Source: Schaedlerella arabinosiphila
GTDB taxonomy: Bacteria > Bacillota > Clostridia > Lachnospirales > Lachnospiraceae
DNA: 64,000 nt
Assembly (NCBI RefSeq): GCF_003885045.1
Contig: NZ_RHJS01000002.1
Coordinates: forward strand, 2,046,001 to 2,110,000
Reading direction: 5' to 3'
Part shown: piece by piece, positions 52,142 to 61,687 of the stretch
Layout of the letters: every line of letters begins with the position of its first letter
How positions within the stretch are numbered: the first letter of the stretch is position 1
Program-made: the position numbers and the translations under genes
Notes under the pieces: model-generated
The model's input: the letters and a program-made list of their open reading frames with translations, nothing else
Database searches by the model: none
What the model was told of the DNA's origin: nothing

Positions 52142-53149
52142 TCACAAGACCTCCTTAAGAACCCTGAGCGCATTTTCCGACCAGATCTTATCCATCTGCC
52201 GTTCCGTGATCCCCTGCTTTTTCATGGCTTCCCAGACCTGCTCCATGTCCGCTGGGCCCCGGAGGTATCCGGTCACACTGCCGCACACGAATCCGTCAAA
52301 GTCCGTTCCGATGGCCGGCAGCTCTTCCCCTGCCGCGTCGATCATATGGGCCGCATGGCATGCGATGTCCTGTACCGTCACATTTTGGATCTCCTCCCTC
52401 AGAAATACAGGATAAAAATTCAGCCCTGCCACACCCCCTTTTTCCGCCAGCGCCCTGAGCATATCATCCGTCAGATTCCTGGGGACATTGCACAGCGCCC
52501 GGACGTTGGAGTGGGATGCCACCACCGGGGTCCTGCTAACCCGGATACAGTCCCAAAAGCCCCCGTCTGACAGGTGGGATACATCCACAAGCATTCCCAG
52601 CGCGTTCATCCGCTCTACCATTTCCAGGCCGAATGCTTTCAGCCCCCGGTTCATCATCTCACTGTCCCTGCTGTTGGGATACCCCAGGCAGTTCTCATAA
52701 TTCCAGGTCAGGGTGATCAGCCGGATTCCCTCCCGGTACAGTTCCTCCAGCCGTTTCGCCCGGCCGTTGAGCACACCGCCCTCTTCCACCGTCGCAATGG
52801 CCGAGATCCGGCCCAGCCTTACGTTTTCCTGGATCTCCTCATAGCTTCGGATGCCCCGAAGCTTCTCATTCTCCTCCCGGCGAATCCGCCGGATCATATC
52901 CAGAACCGCCCCGTATGCCAGATCCCACGCCTCCGGGCTGATCTGCCGGTGTCCGGCGTTCCAGACCGGGGGCCCCTCTACATAGTCCTTTCCGTTGGCA
53001 AAGCACGCGAAAAACTGGATCATCGTCCCCGCCTTCTCCATGCCTTCCATATGTACGCACAGATGATTTTCCAAAAGGCTTTCCCCGGCTTCGCTTTTCT
53101 GAAGTTCGCTGATCGTATCACAGTGCATGTCAATGAATTTTCTCGTCAT
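52142..53149 (-). CDS. membrane dipeptidase (peptidase M19)
   Basis: A 335-residue M19 dipeptidase of the renal-dipeptidase type, a zinc TIM-barrel enzyme that splits dipeptides. The first metal site DMHCDTI is at residues 7-13 (His9, Asp11); VVEEGG-type Glu appears as ATVEEGGVLNG near 120, and VSHLSDGGFWD and ASHSNVRALCNVPRNLTDD supply the later histidines and substrate arginine. No signal peptide is seen, so it is likely cytoplasmic despite the family name. It is divergent from the amidotransferase gene with a 150-base gap. Confidence 0.92.
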   Translation of the reverse strand: MTRKFIDMHCDTISELQKSEAGESLLENHLCVHMEGMEKAGTMIQFFACFANGKDYVEGPPVWNAGHRQISPEAWDLAYGAVLDMIRRIRREENEKLRGIRSYEEIQENVRLGRISAIATVEEGGVLNGRAKRLEELYREGIRLITLTWNYENCLGYPNSRDSEMMNRGLKAFGLEMVERMNALGMLVDVSHLSDGGFWDCIRVSRTPVVASHSNVRALCNVPRNLTDDMLRALAEKGGVAGLNFYPVFLREEIQNVTVQDIACHAAHMIDAAGEELPAIGTDFDGFVCGSVTGYLRGPADMEQVWEAMKKQGITERQMDKIWSENALRVLKEVL

Positions 53150-53299
53150 TTTTTTAATCCCCCTTCATTTCCTGTCTTTTTCCTCATACTTGTCTTACTT
53201 CTTTATAGGCTAATCCAGATTATGTATATTTTTTCCCATTTATACATACGCTAAGATACAAAAATATCATCAATCAGTATATCACAAAAAGGAGCGCTT

Positions 53300-54022
53300 A
53301 TGAAACCCAAAATCGGAGTCGTTGTCTGCGGCTTTATTGAAAACAAACAATTTGTGACCAATGCGTACATCCAGTCGATCCGCTATTCCGGGGGCATTCC
53401 TCTGATCCTCCCCCTCATCCGGTCCGACCAGGTATTGAAGGAATACGCCGCGCTCTGCGACGGGTTCCTGTTCTGCGGCGGAAATGATATCACACCGCTG
53501 CTGTTCGGCCAGGAGCCGAAAAAAGGAAACGGGCAGACCAACATTTCCCTGGATCTGTTCCAGATCCGCCTCATGAAGGAGGTGCTGAAAACAAACAAGC
53601 CCGTATTCTCCATCTGCCGCGGCATGCAGGTATTCAACGTGGCCTGCGGAGGCACTATTTTCCAGGATATCTCCCTGCAGCCCGGAACCCATCTGGACCA
53701 TATGCAGCAGTCCGACACGCGAAGCGAGGTCAGCCACAAGATCCACGTCCGGCCCGGAACCCAGTTAAAAAAATATGTGGGGAGCCTGGTGTATGTAAAC
53801 AGCTATCACCACCAGACTTTAGACCGGATCGGGAAAAACCTGACGGTCTCCGCCGTCGCCACCGACCAGACCGTGGAGGCCATCGAACTGCCTTCCCATC
53901 CCTTCGCCATCGGCGTACAGTGGCATCCCGAATGCATGTACCGCACCTCCTCCGATATGCGGGAGCTGTTCGGCAGCTTTATTCTCTGCGCCACCCACGG
54001 CGGCGCTGTGTCCGCCGAGTGA
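53300..54022 (+). CDS. class I glutamine amidotransferase-like hydrolase (PuuD/gamma-Glu-GABA type)
   Basis: A 240-residue peptidase-C26-type hydrolase. The nucleophile Cys106 is in FSICRGMQVFN, and His209 and Glu211 in QWHPE complete the triad. GGNDITP near residue 60 is the signature of the gamma-glutamyl-gamma-aminobutyrate hydrolase group. It would cut gamma-glutamyl amide bonds of small molecules. An AGGAGCG site lies close to the ATG. Two small CotF-like genes follow within 30 bases, so it may be a sporulation-time operon, but no sigma-specific promoter was recognised. Confidence 0.88.
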   Translation: MKPKIGVVVCGFIENKQFVTNAYIQSIRYSGGIPLILPLIRSDQVLKEYAALCDGFLFCGGNDITPLLFGQEPKKGNGQTNISLDLFQIRLMKEVLKTNKPVFSICRGMQVFNVACGGTIFQDISLQPGTHLDHMQQSDTRSEVSHKIHVRPGTQLKKYVGSLVYVNSYHHQTLDRIGKNLTVSAVATDQTVEAIELPSHPFAIGVQWHPECMYRTSSDMRELFGSFILCATHGGAVSAE

Positions 54023-54051
54023 CCAAAAAAAGAAGAAAGAGGGGTGAACCC

Positions 54052-54234
54052 ATGTCCGAATTATCCGTACTGGATCTGCAGAACCTGTACCATCTGATCG
54101 GCGGCTGCGACACTGCCTACAGCAAAATGACCGACTATGCGTCCCAGGCCGAGGACCCGGAGATCAAAAAACTGTTCCAGGACGCCGCAGATTCTGCCAT
54201 GCAGAACAGACAGGAGCTGATGAAGTTTTTATAA
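54052..54234 (+). CDS. short CotF-like / ferritin-like helical protein
   Basis: A 60-residue, all-helical protein with an AGAGGGGTG site ahead of the ATG. LQNLYHLIGGCDTAYSKMTDYAS resembles the start of spore-coat CotF-type or ferritin-like four-helix proteins, of which it contains only one pair of helices. It precedes a second CotF-like gene by 14 bases. Together they could form one bundle. The assignment is by resemblance; small size limits certainty. Confidence 0.6.
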   Translation: MSELSVLDLQNLYHLIGGCDTAYSKMTDYASQAEDPEIKKLFQDAADSAMQNRQELMKFL

Positions 54235-54257
54235 ATACAAAAAAAGAGGTGATGCGA

Positions 54258-54515
54258 ATGAATGAAAAAACCATGGTTTCCGACGCCCTGGCCGGAGTAA
54301 ACGGGGAGTTGAAAACGTTCGGAGACATCATACCCCGGACAGAAAACGCGGAATTGAGGCAATGCCTGAAACAGATACGCAGCCGGTGCGAGCTGTCCCA
54401 GGAGAGGCTTTACCAGGCTGCCAGGGAAAAGCACTATTACGGCCCCTCGGCCAAAGCCACACGGGATGAGATCGCCCACGTAAAGTCCCTCCTGACCCGC
54501 CCCGGGATGCATTGA
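54258..54515 (+). CDS. CotF-like spore coat protein, small
   Basis: An 85-residue helical protein; AGAGGTGATG precedes the ATG at 54258. ELKTFGDIIPRTENAELRQCL and the C-terminal YYGPSAKATRDEI resemble the CotF spore-coat family of Firmicutes, in which the Tyr-Tyr segment near the end is common. It follows the 60-residue gene and may be its partner. A role in the spore coat is likely by family; nothing else is shown. Confidence 0.65.
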   Translation: MNEKTMVSDALAGVNGELKTFGDIIPRTENAELRQCLKQIRSRCELSQERLYQAAREKHYYGPSAKATRDEIAHVKSLLTRPGMH

Positions 54516-54604
54516 ACCGGGGCAGAAGCCCCGCCTGTTCTGCACGCGGCGCTTCTCAGAACAAAAAACATCTCCCCCAATGGGACGGTGACGTAAGAAA
54601 ACAT

Positions 54605-55615
54605 TTATGTGTTTTTCCTCTGGTGCACGGAAAGGCCGATATACAACAAAAACCATCCAATACAATGAACTAAGAGAATCAAAATATCTTTTACCGCTGC
54701 TGTCCCGCTGCCTGTTGACAAGTCCATAATCCCCTCGAATGTTGCCTGCGAGGGGACAAGGTAGCAAACTGCCAAAAGAAGCGGCTGACTGATTCCTACA
54801 AGAAAGCTCAAGATTGGTACAGCCATAAACAGCAGCATCACGATTTTGATATAAACCACGCCGACCATCAGCCCATTGGAAGCTCTGCCAATGAATAAGC
54901 CTATCAATGCTGCCACAAATGCGGAAAGCACAATAAGCACCAGCATAAGAGCCGCATTTTGCAGAGAAAGCCGGAAGCAGATACAGACCGTAATCATGGA
55001 GGACAGGCCCCCGCAGATAAATCCAACAAAGAGCTTTTGCATGATATATTGGCTGTGGGTCATCGGCAAAATCTCGTTGATAAACGCAATGCCGTCCTCC
55101 TTTTCAGAAATCATGTTCATTGCGTTAAAAGTGCATCCCATAAACATAGCGACAATCAATGTAACGGCAATGAACATATCTTGAAATCCAGCCATCACAT
55201 CGGGACGCTCTAAAATGTGAACCTTTGTCTGTCCTGCGGTATTTCGCTGTTCGTACAGGTCAGGGAGCGTGTCAGCGGTTTGGCGAAATATATCCAACTC
55301 GTCGCCGGAAAGAATTGTCTTGATGCTGCTTCCATCCGTTTCCACACCGATTAGATTTGTAGACGGCTCTTTGACTGCGTCCGTCAGTTCTTCCATCGTC
55401 GGATAAGCTGTCACCGTGCCATATTGTTTCAGCCATGTAACGGTTTGTATCGGCAAATCGCCTTTCAGAACCCCAAAATGCAACTCGCCCAGCGTAGAAA
55501 AGTCGATTGCACCGACAAAGTTCAAAGCTGCCGCAATGACAATGGGTAAAAGAAAGGTCATCAGGCAAAACTTGTCATGCAACACACTTTTCAGTTGGTA
55601 GCGTAAACCTTTCAT
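54605..55615 (-). CDS. ABC-2 type exporter permease (second subunit)
   Basis: A 336-residue membrane protein; the ATG at 55615 follows AAAGGAGGG. One N-terminal helix (about 16-36), an extracytoplasmic domain of some 130 residues, then five helices in the C-terminal half. This is the ABC-2 permease layout used by drug, bacteriocin and polysaccharide exporters. It starts 3 bases after the preceding permease gene, and with the ATPase and a small membrane protein forms a four-gene operon behind four 11-bp repeats. Self-protection against a peptide antibiotic is a reasonable but unproven role. Confidence 0.85.
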   Translation of the reverse strand: MKGLRYQLKSVLHDKFCLMTFLLPIVIAAALNFVGAIDFSTLGELHFGVLKGDLPIQTVTWLKQYGTVTAYPTMEELTDAVKEPSTNLIGVETDGSSIKTILSGDELDIFRQTADTLPDLYEQRNTAGQTKVHILERPDVMAGFQDMFIAVTLIVAMFMGCTFNAMNMISEKEDGIAFINEILPMTHSQYIMQKLFVGFICGGLSSMITVCICFRLSLQNAALMLVLIVLSAFVAALIGLFIGRASNGLMVGVVYIKIVMLLFMAVPILSFLVGISQPLLLAVCYLVPSQATFEGIMDLSTGSGTAAVKDILILLVHCIGWFLLYIGLSVHQRKNT

Positions 55616-55617
55616 AT

Positions 55618-56616
55618 TCAGCCCTCCTTTCCCATTTCTCTGAGGAACACGCGCTGTACGCATGCGAATAATACAACAATTGCAGCCAGACACCCCAAAT
55701 AATAAGCAAGGCTATTCGAGGAAGTTCCAAAGTAAGCGTTTTTCAGGCCCATATAAATATGATAAAATGGATGAACATAAATCCAATCCAGCTTTACCGC
55801 CGTATTTGCAGCCAAGAACACAGGCGTTGCAGCAAAAATGGCAATCAGAAGATAGGCCAATGTAAACTGTCGGAAGTCTTTTAGAAGCAGGGCGCAAATC
55901 AGACCGGTCAAGGCCATAATCAAGGACAGAAATGCCGTTTGAAGCAGCACCCCAGGCAATATAGATGCGGTATCCAAAACTCCAACATTCAGCACGGTGA
56001 GCAGTATTGCAAAGACCAGGTCGGACAGCAGAAAGACTGCCAGTTTGGACAGGATAAACAGATGTTTTCGCAAAGGCAAAATGGCATGAACACGGATAAC
56101 GCCCATACTTTTTTCCTTAAACAGCACAGCGGCAATCCCTAAAAATCCGACTGCGGCAATTTCAAAAAACAGCAGTTCACAGGTGATCTCTTTCCTTGCC
56201 TTTTGCTCCGGCGTATTGGAGCCAATCACCTCGGCGCTGTAATGCCCTGACGGCTGCAGAAGAGAAAGCGCGTAGTCGGCCCGGTGGCGGTCCGCATTCT
56301 CTGTCCCCTCATAGAATACAAGCTGCGGCTTTCCGGCGCTGGCATCAATGCCGACACCATTTGTATCATCAAGCAAAACTGCGTCAAGTGTTTCTTTTGA
56401 AGAAACTTGCTGAACCAGCGTGGAAACCGTTGTCTGGGTTCCTGCCGGGTCATACAGGTACACGTTGTACAGACTGGCATCCATGAATTTGATATATCCA
56501 AAGTTCACATACAGCGTGTAAAGAACCAAAAATCCCAACGACATGAGGAAGAATTTTCCGGAAACCATCATCCGGCAATCCTTTTTGAACAGAGAACAAA
56601 GGCTTTTCCACATCAA
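55618..56616 (-). CDS. ABC-2 type exporter permease (first subunit)
   Basis: A 332-residue permease with the same topology as its neighbour: a helix near 22-40, an extracytoplasmic domain to about residue 150, and six helices after that. The two differ enough in sequence to be distinct subunits forming a heterodimer. The start overlaps the ATPase stop by 4 bases, so translation is coupled. A LAYLLIAIFAATPVFLA segment marks the central helices. Substrate unknown. Confidence 0.88.
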   Translation of the reverse strand: MMWKSLCSLFKKDCRMMVSGKFFLMSLGFLVLYTLYVNFGYIKFMDASLYNVYLYDPAGTQTTVSTLVQQVSSKETLDAVLLDDTNGVGIDASAGKPQLVFYEGTENADRHRADYALSLLQPSGHYSAEVIGSNTPEQKARKEITCELLFFEIAAVGFLGIAAVLFKEKSMGVIRVHAILPLRKHLFILSKLAVFLLSDLVFAILLTVLNVGVLDTASILPGVLLQTAFLSLIMALTGLICALLLKDFRQFTLAYLLIAIFAATPVFLAANTAVKLDWIYVHPFYHIYMGLKNAYFGTSSNSLAYYLGCLAAIVVLFACVQRVFLREMGKEG

Positions 56617-57461
56617 GACAGCCCCCTTCCCGTATAATGGATAAACATATCCTCCAATGTCGGTTCCTGCGAATGGATACTGATCATCTCGTCATGCGCA
56701 AAAGGAATACCCGCTTCTAATTCCGGGGCCTCAATCGTCTTTTCTTCCCGCCTCCCCTGATACAAATAGTCGATTACAACGCGGTGACTGCTGCCTCGCT
56801 CTTTCAAATTTTTTGGAGTGTCCAGCGCCTTGATTTCGCCGTCCGCAATAAATGCCACCCGGTCACACAGCAAATCGGCATCCAGCATATTGTGGGTCGT
56901 TAGAAATACCGTTGTACCTTTTTTACGTTCCTCCTCAATGATCTTGCGGAACAGGACCGCGCCGGAGGGGTCGAGCCCGCTGGTCGGTTCGTCCAGAAAC
57001 AGCAGCTTGGGATTGCTGATCAGTGCCCGTGCCATGCTTGCCCTCTGCCGCATCCCCTTTGAGTAAGACGAAACCGGCTTTCTCAAGAAGTCCGGCTTAA
57101 ATTCCAATTCCTCCAAGACTTCCTCAATACTGCGTATCTGTTCTTTCGGATAGAACGAAGAAAAATATTTGAGATTGTCAACGGCGCTTAAATTGGCATA
57201 CAGATAGGGAAACTCAAATAAGACGCCGATCTTTTGAAAAAACTCCTGCGTGTGTGCAGACAAAATATCCTGCCCGAACAGCGACACCTTGCCGCCATAT
57301 CCTTTCAAAATCCCGGTCAGGATTTTTTGGGTCGTTGATTTCCCGGAGCCATTTGGCCCCAGGAAGCCGAATATTTCCCCATCTTCCACAGTGAAGTCCA
57401 GGCCGTGCAGAGCCTGTTTGTTTTTGCCGTAGTAGAAAGTCAAATCCTTTACTTCAATCAT
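56613..57461 (-). CDS. ABC transporter ATP-binding protein
   Basis: A 282-residue ATPase. Walker A GPNGSGKST is at 35-43, the signature YSKGMRQRASMARAL near 130-145, and Walker B LLFLDEPTSGLD directly after. The C-terminal extension of about 70 residues is typical of drug and lantibiotic exporter ATPases (CcmA-like). It overlaps the first permease and the upstream small membrane protein gene by 4 bases each, so all four genes form one translational unit. It powers export by the two permeases. Confidence 0.94.
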   Translation of the reverse strand: MIEVKDLTFYYGKNKQALHGLDFTVEDGEIFGFLGPNGSGKSTTQKILTGILKGYGGKVSLFGQDILSAHTQEFFQKIGVLFEFPYLYANLSAVDNLKYFSSFYPKEQIRSIEEVLEELEFKPDFLRKPVSSYSKGMRQRASMARALISNPKLLFLDEPTSGLDPSGAVLFRKIIEEERKKGTTVFLTTHNMLDADLLCDRVAFIADGEIKALDTPKNLKERGSSHRVVIDYLYQGRREEKTIEAPELEAGIPFAHDEMISIHSQEPTLEDMFIHYTGRGLS

Positions 57462-57613
57462 TCATCATCCCCCCATTTCTCGTGCTGCTCCTTTTTCTTT
57501 TCCTGCTCCCGCTTGCTCCACCACTTCATAAACCGGATCTTGAACGGGACAGAGATTGCCAGCGCCGCCGCGATCACAAGCCACCAGTACCATTCCAAAC
57601 CTAAAAACGCCAT
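57458..57613 (-). CDS. 51-residue membrane protein leading the ABC operon
   Basis: A small protein, M-A-F-L-G-L-E-W-Y-W-W then a hydrophobic helix (about residues 9-24), a basic border (KIRFMKWWSKRE) and a charged tail. An AGGAGGTGA site lies 7 bases before the ATG at 57613. Its stop overlaps the ATPase start by 4 bases. It is too short to be picked up by most gene callers. It may be a small accessory or sensing subunit of the exporter; I know no named family. Confidence 0.8.
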   Translation of the reverse strand: MAFLGLEWYWWLVIAAALAISVPFKIRFMKWWSKREQEKKKEQHEKWGDDE

Positions 57614-57665
57614 AAAAATCACCTCCTTTGTCTGTGAGGACTAACCGCCCTCTTGTTGAGGTAAA

Positions 57666-57720
57666 CTTATAAAAATGCGGTGAAGTCGGTGTGAGGCCGG
57701 TGTGAAATCGGCGTGAAATC
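57666..57720 (-). promoter_or_regulatory. four 11-bp operator repeats and -10 box of the ABC operon
   Basis: On the minus strand GATTTCACGCC, GATTTCACACC, GGCCTCACACC and GACTTCACCGC follow without gaps (57720-57677), then TATAAG (57671-57666). The -35 position falls inside a repeat and has no consensus, as in promoters that need an activator. Four repeats at 11-base period are typical for OmpR/CprR/VanR-type response regulators binding as two dimers. Confidence 0.75.
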
Positions 57721-57779
57721 TTCAAAAACAGCTCTGCCTTTCGCGCTGTGATTCGCCCCCGCTTTCTGCTTTTGGGCGC

Positions 57780-57814
57780 AAAAAAAGCCGCAGACTTTTT
57801 TCAAAATCTGCGGC
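57780..57814 (-). terminator. terminator after purL
   Basis: GCCGCAGA and TCTGCGGC pair across a 12-base loop on the minus strand, followed by seven T, 40 bases after the purL stop. Confidence 0.9.
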
Positions 57815-57853
57815 ATAAGCCGGGGCTTCTCTTCTTCAATCTCTCTGTCGATC

Positions 57854-60800
57854 CTACCGGAAATACGCTACGCCGGATTCAAAGATCTTCATATCCTGTT
57901 CCCCGTAAATATTGACAGCAACGGACGGGCCGCGGCGCTCGGAGTGGGCCATCTTGCCCAGCACCCTTCCGTCCGGGCTGGTAATTCCCTCAATGGCCTG
58001 ATAGGAGCCGTTGACATTCCATTCCTCGTCCATGCTGATGACGCCCTGGGGATCGCAGTACCGGGTGGCAACCTGGCCGTTTTCAAATAATGTTTCCAGC
58101 AATGCGTCATTTGCCACAAACCTGCCTTCCCCGTGGGAAGCCGGAATCGTAAATACGCTGCCCGGCTTCACCTGGGCCAGCCATGGGGACTTGCTGCTCA
58201 CCACCTTGGTATAGACCATCTTGGAGATATGCCGGCCGATGGTGTTGTAAGTCAGGGTCGGGGAATCCTCGGTCTGTCCCACGATCCGTCCATAGGGCAC
58301 CAGCCCCAGCTTGATCAGCGCCTGGAAACCATTGCAGATGCCCAGCGCCAGACCGTCTCGCTCATGCAGCAGCTTCTCCACCGCTTCTTTGATCCTGGCA
58401 TTCATAAATGCCGTCGCGAAGAATTTCGCGGAGCCGTCCGGCTCATCCCCGGCGCTGAACCCGCCCGGAAACATGATCATCTGCGCCTGGCCGATGGCCT
58501 TTTCAAATTCCTCCACAGATTCCCGGATGCCCTGGGCGTCCAGATTCCTGAACACGCTCGTGATCACCTTCGCGCCTGCCCGCTGGAATGCCTGCCCGCT
58601 GTCATATTCGCAGTTCGTCCCGGGAAATACCGGGATAAATACCGTAGGCTGTCCGATCTTATGGCTGCAGATATGAACCTCCCCGGTTCCGTCATAGAGC
58701 CGATCTTCCAGCACCCTTTCTTCGGAGGCCGCCGATTTCGTCGCAAATACCGGCTCCAGCGTCCCGCTCCAGGCGCGGACTGCCTCCTCCATGGAAATCT
58801 CTGTATTTCCATAGGAGAAGCCGTCTCCTTCGGTGACTTCCCCGATCACCGTATAGGTAATCTGCAGGTTGCCCACCTGACCGTCCTTCACCTCCGCGAT
58901 CAGATCTCCGAATGCCGGAGCAAAGGCATCCCTGGGGTCCAGGTTATGCTCGATCTTCACGCCCAGCTTATTTCCAAAGGCCATCTTGCTGACTGCCGCA
59001 AGGACGCCGTGGCGATCCAGGGCATAGGCGGACACGATCCTGCCGCTGCGGATGTCCTCCGTAAACTTCCCGTACTGTTCCATCACCTGTTCATAGACCG
59101 GTAGGTCATACCCGTCCCTCTCAAGCCGCAGCCAGACCAGCTTATTGCCCGGGGTCTTTAGTTCCGGCGTGATGAGATCCGTTTCCACCGCCATATCCAC
59201 CGCGAAGGACACCAATGTAGGCGGCACGTCAATATCCTGGAAGGTGCCGGACATGCTGTCCTTTCCGCCGATGGACGGCAGGCCGAATCCAAGCTGCGCC
59301 CGGTATGCCCCCAAAAGCGCCGCGAATGGCTGGCTCCACCGCTTCGGGTCCTCGGTCATCCTGCGGAAATACTCCTGGAAGGTGAACCGGATCTTCCGGT
59401 AATCCCCGCCCGATGCTACGATCTTCGCAATGGACTCCGTCACCGCATAGATGGCCCCGTGATAGGGGCTCCAGCTGGACAGATAGGGGTCAAATCCATA
59501 GCTCATCATGGACACGCTGTCCGTGGTTCCGTTCTGTACCGGCACCTTGGCCGCCATGGCCTGGGTCTCGGTCATCTGATACTTTCCGCCGTGGGGCATG
59601 AACACCGACGCCGCGCCGATGGAGCCGTCGAACATCTCCACCAGCCCCTTCTGGGAGCACACGTTTAAGTCGGCCAGCATGGACAGCCATTTTTCCCGCA
59701 CATCCGCCACCTCTTCCCGGACGAAGAGGGAGCCTTCCTTTCCCGGAATCTCCACTTCCACGTCGGTCTCCTGATGGGCTCCGTTGGTATCCAGAAAGGC
59801 CCGGGAGAGGTTGACGATCTCCGTTCCCCTCCAGACCAGCACCAGCCGCGGAGCCTCGGTCACCACGGCTACCTCGGTGGCCTCCAGGTTTTCCTCCCCG
59901 GCATAGGCCAGGAATTGTTCTGCATCCTTGGGATCTACGACCACAGCCATCCGTTCCTGGGATTCGGAAATGGCGATCTCCGTTCCGTCCAGGCCCGCGT
60001 ATTTTTTCGGCACCTTGTCCAGATCCACCCGCAGTCCTTCCGCCAGCTCCCCGATGGCAACCGACACGCCGCCTGCCCCGAAATCGTTGCACTTCTTGAT
60101 CAGACGGCTGACCTCCTCCCTGCGGAAGAGACGCTGGATCTTGCGCTCTGTAGGAGGATTGCCCTTTTGTACCTCCGCGCCGCAGGTCTCGATAGACTCC
60201 TCGGTATGGACCTTGGAGGAACCGGTCGCTCCGCCGCAGCCGTCCCGCCCGGTGCGCCCGCCCAGAAGGATGATGATATCTCCCGGATCCGAGGTCTCAC
60301 GGATCACCGCCCGTCTCGGCGCCGCCCCCATGACCGCGCCGATCTCCATACGCTTCGCCACATAATCCGGATGGTAGATCTCCTTGACCGTTCCCGTGGC
60401 CAGGCCGATCTGGTTTCCATAGGAGCTGTATCCTCTGGCCGCCCCCTGGACCAGCTTCTTCTGGGGAAGCTTGCCCTTAAGCGTATCCCCGGCCGACACC
60501 GTAGGATCTGCCGCCCCGGTCACACGCATGGCCTGGTATACATAGGTCCTTCCGGAAAGCGGGTCGCGGATGGCGCCGCCCAGGCAGGTGGCCGCCCCTC
60601 CGAAGGGCTCAATCTCCGTGGGATGGTTGTGGGTCTCATTCTTAAAGTTGATGAGCCACTCCTCCTCCACGCCGTCCACCTTGATGGGAACCACGATGCT
60701 GCATGCGTTGATCTCGTCAGACTCCTCCTGATCGGCCAGCTTCCCTTCCTTTTTCAGCTTCCTCATGGCCATCAGCGCCAGATCCATCAGGCAGTGGAAC

Positions 60801-61612
60801 TTATCCTCCCTGCCGGCAAAAATCTCGCTGTGATCCTTTACATATTGCCTGTAGGTATCCTCAATGGGCTCCCTGTAATCCCCTTCGCCGAAGGATACGT
60901 TCTTTAACTCCGTGGAAAATGTAGTATGGCGGCAATGGTCGGACCAGTAGGTATCCAGCACGCGGATCTCGGTCATGGACGGATCGCGGCGCTCCTCTCC
61001 GAGGAAATAGGTCCGGATATGGAGAAAGTCCTGAAAGGTCATGGCCAGCCCCAGAGAATCGTAGAGCGTCCTCAGTTCCTCCTCCTGCATGTCCCGAAAG
61101 CCCGAAAGGATCTTCACATCCTCCGGCTCCTCAAAAACCGCAACCAGCGTGTCCGGCTTCTCCAGGCCGGTCTCCCGGGAATCCACGGGGTTGATGCAGT
61201 GGTTTTTGATAGCCGCAAATTCTTCGTCCGTCACCGTCCCCTGGATCACATAAGTGACGGCCGTGCGGATGACCGGTTTTTCATCCTCTTTGATAAACTG
61301 GATGCACTGCTCCGCGGAATCCGCCCTCTGGTCGAACTGCCCCGGAAGATACTCTACGGAAAATACCCGGTCTTCCTCCCCCACCGGAATCTCCTCCCGG
61401 TACAGCAGATCCACCGGCGGCTCCGCAAAGACTCCTCTGCACGCTTTTTCAAAGGATTCCTCTGAAACATTTTCCACATCATAACGGATCAGCACCCGCA
61501 CCCCTGTCACCGTGCGGATTCCGAGATAATGCCGGATTTCATGCTTTAACTCCTTCGCCTGCACGGCAAAATCCGCCTTTTTCTCCACATATACACGCTT
61601 TACATTCCCCAT
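57854..61612 (-). CDS. purL: phosphoribosylformylglycinamidine synthase, one-chain form
   Basis: A 1252-residue PurL that converts FGAR, glutamine and ATP to FGAM in purine synthesis. It carries the two catalytic repeat domains (PurL and PurM-like folds; the ATP and substrate blocks DHCRHTTF near 230, ETHNHPTEI near 330 and IGGKDSMSG near 785) and a C-terminal class I glutaminase domain from about 985 with Cys1093 in GICNGFQAL and His1160 in ASHGEGR. This one-chain form is usual in Proteobacteria and in some clostridia; most Firmicutes have separate PurS, PurQ and PurL. The start codon is typical, and no neighbouring pur genes are in the window. Confidence 0.95.
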   Translation of the reverse strand: MGNVKRVYVEKKADFAVQAKELKHEIRHYLGIRTVTGVRVLIRYDVENVSEESFEKACRGVFAEPPVDLLYREEIPVGEEDRVFSVEYLPGQFDQRADSAEQCIQFIKEDEKPVIRTAVTYVIQGTVTDEEFAAIKNHCINPVDSRETGLEKPDTLVAVFEEPEDVKILSGFRDMQEEELRTLYDSLGLAMTFQDFLHIRTYFLGEERRDPSMTEIRVLDTYWSDHCRHTTFSTELKNVSFGEGDYREPIEDTYRQYVKDHSEIFAGREDKFHCLMDLALMAMRKLKKEGKLADQEESDEINACSIVVPIKVDGVEEEWLINFKNETHNHPTEIEPFGGAATCLGGAIRDPLSGRTYVYQAMRVTGAADPTVSAGDTLKGKLPQKKLVQGAARGYSSYGNQIGLATGTVKEIYHPDYVAKRMEIGAVMGAAPRRAVIRETSDPGDIIILLGGRTGRDGCGGATGSSKVHTEESIETCGAEVQKGNPPTERKIQRLFRREEVSRLIKKCNDFGAGGVSVAIGELAEGLRVDLDKVPKKYAGLDGTEIAISESQERMAVVVDPKDAEQFLAYAGEENLEATEVAVVTEAPRLVLVWRGTEIVNLSRAFLDTNGAHQETDVEVEIPGKEGSLFVREEVADVREKWLSMLADLNVCSQKGLVEMFDGSIGAASVFMPHGGKYQMTETQAMAAKVPVQNGTTDSVSMMSYGFDPYLSSWSPYHGAIYAVTESIAKIVASGGDYRKIRFTFQEYFRRMTEDPKRWSQPFAALLGAYRAQLGFGLPSIGGKDSMSGTFQDIDVPPTLVSFAVDMAVETDLITPELKTPGNKLVWLRLERDGYDLPVYEQVMEQYGKFTEDIRSGRIVSAYALDRHGVLAAVSKMAFGNKLGVKIEHNLDPRDAFAPAFGDLIAEVKDGQVGNLQITYTVIGEVTEGDGFSYGNTEISMEEAVRAWSGTLEPVFATKSAASEERVLEDRLYDGTGEVHICSHKIGQPTVFIPVFPGTNCEYDSGQAFQRAGAKVITSVFRNLDAQGIRESVEEFEKAIGQAQMIMFPGGFSAGDEPDGSAKFFATAFMNARIKEAVEKLLHERDGLALGICNGFQALIKLGLVPYGRIVGQTEDSPTLTYNTIGRHISKMVYTKVVSSKSPWLAQVKPGSVFTIPASHGEGRFVANDALLETLFENGQVATRYCDPQGVISMDEEWNVNGSYQAIEGITSPDGRVLGKMAHSERRGPSVAVNIYGEQDMKIFESGVAYFR

Positions 61613-61687
61613 ATCGTTTCTCCTCCTTCATTTTTCACAAATTCTGCCTGAACGTTTCCTTTTTTCCTGCCCTGAAGGCTGCTGCTC

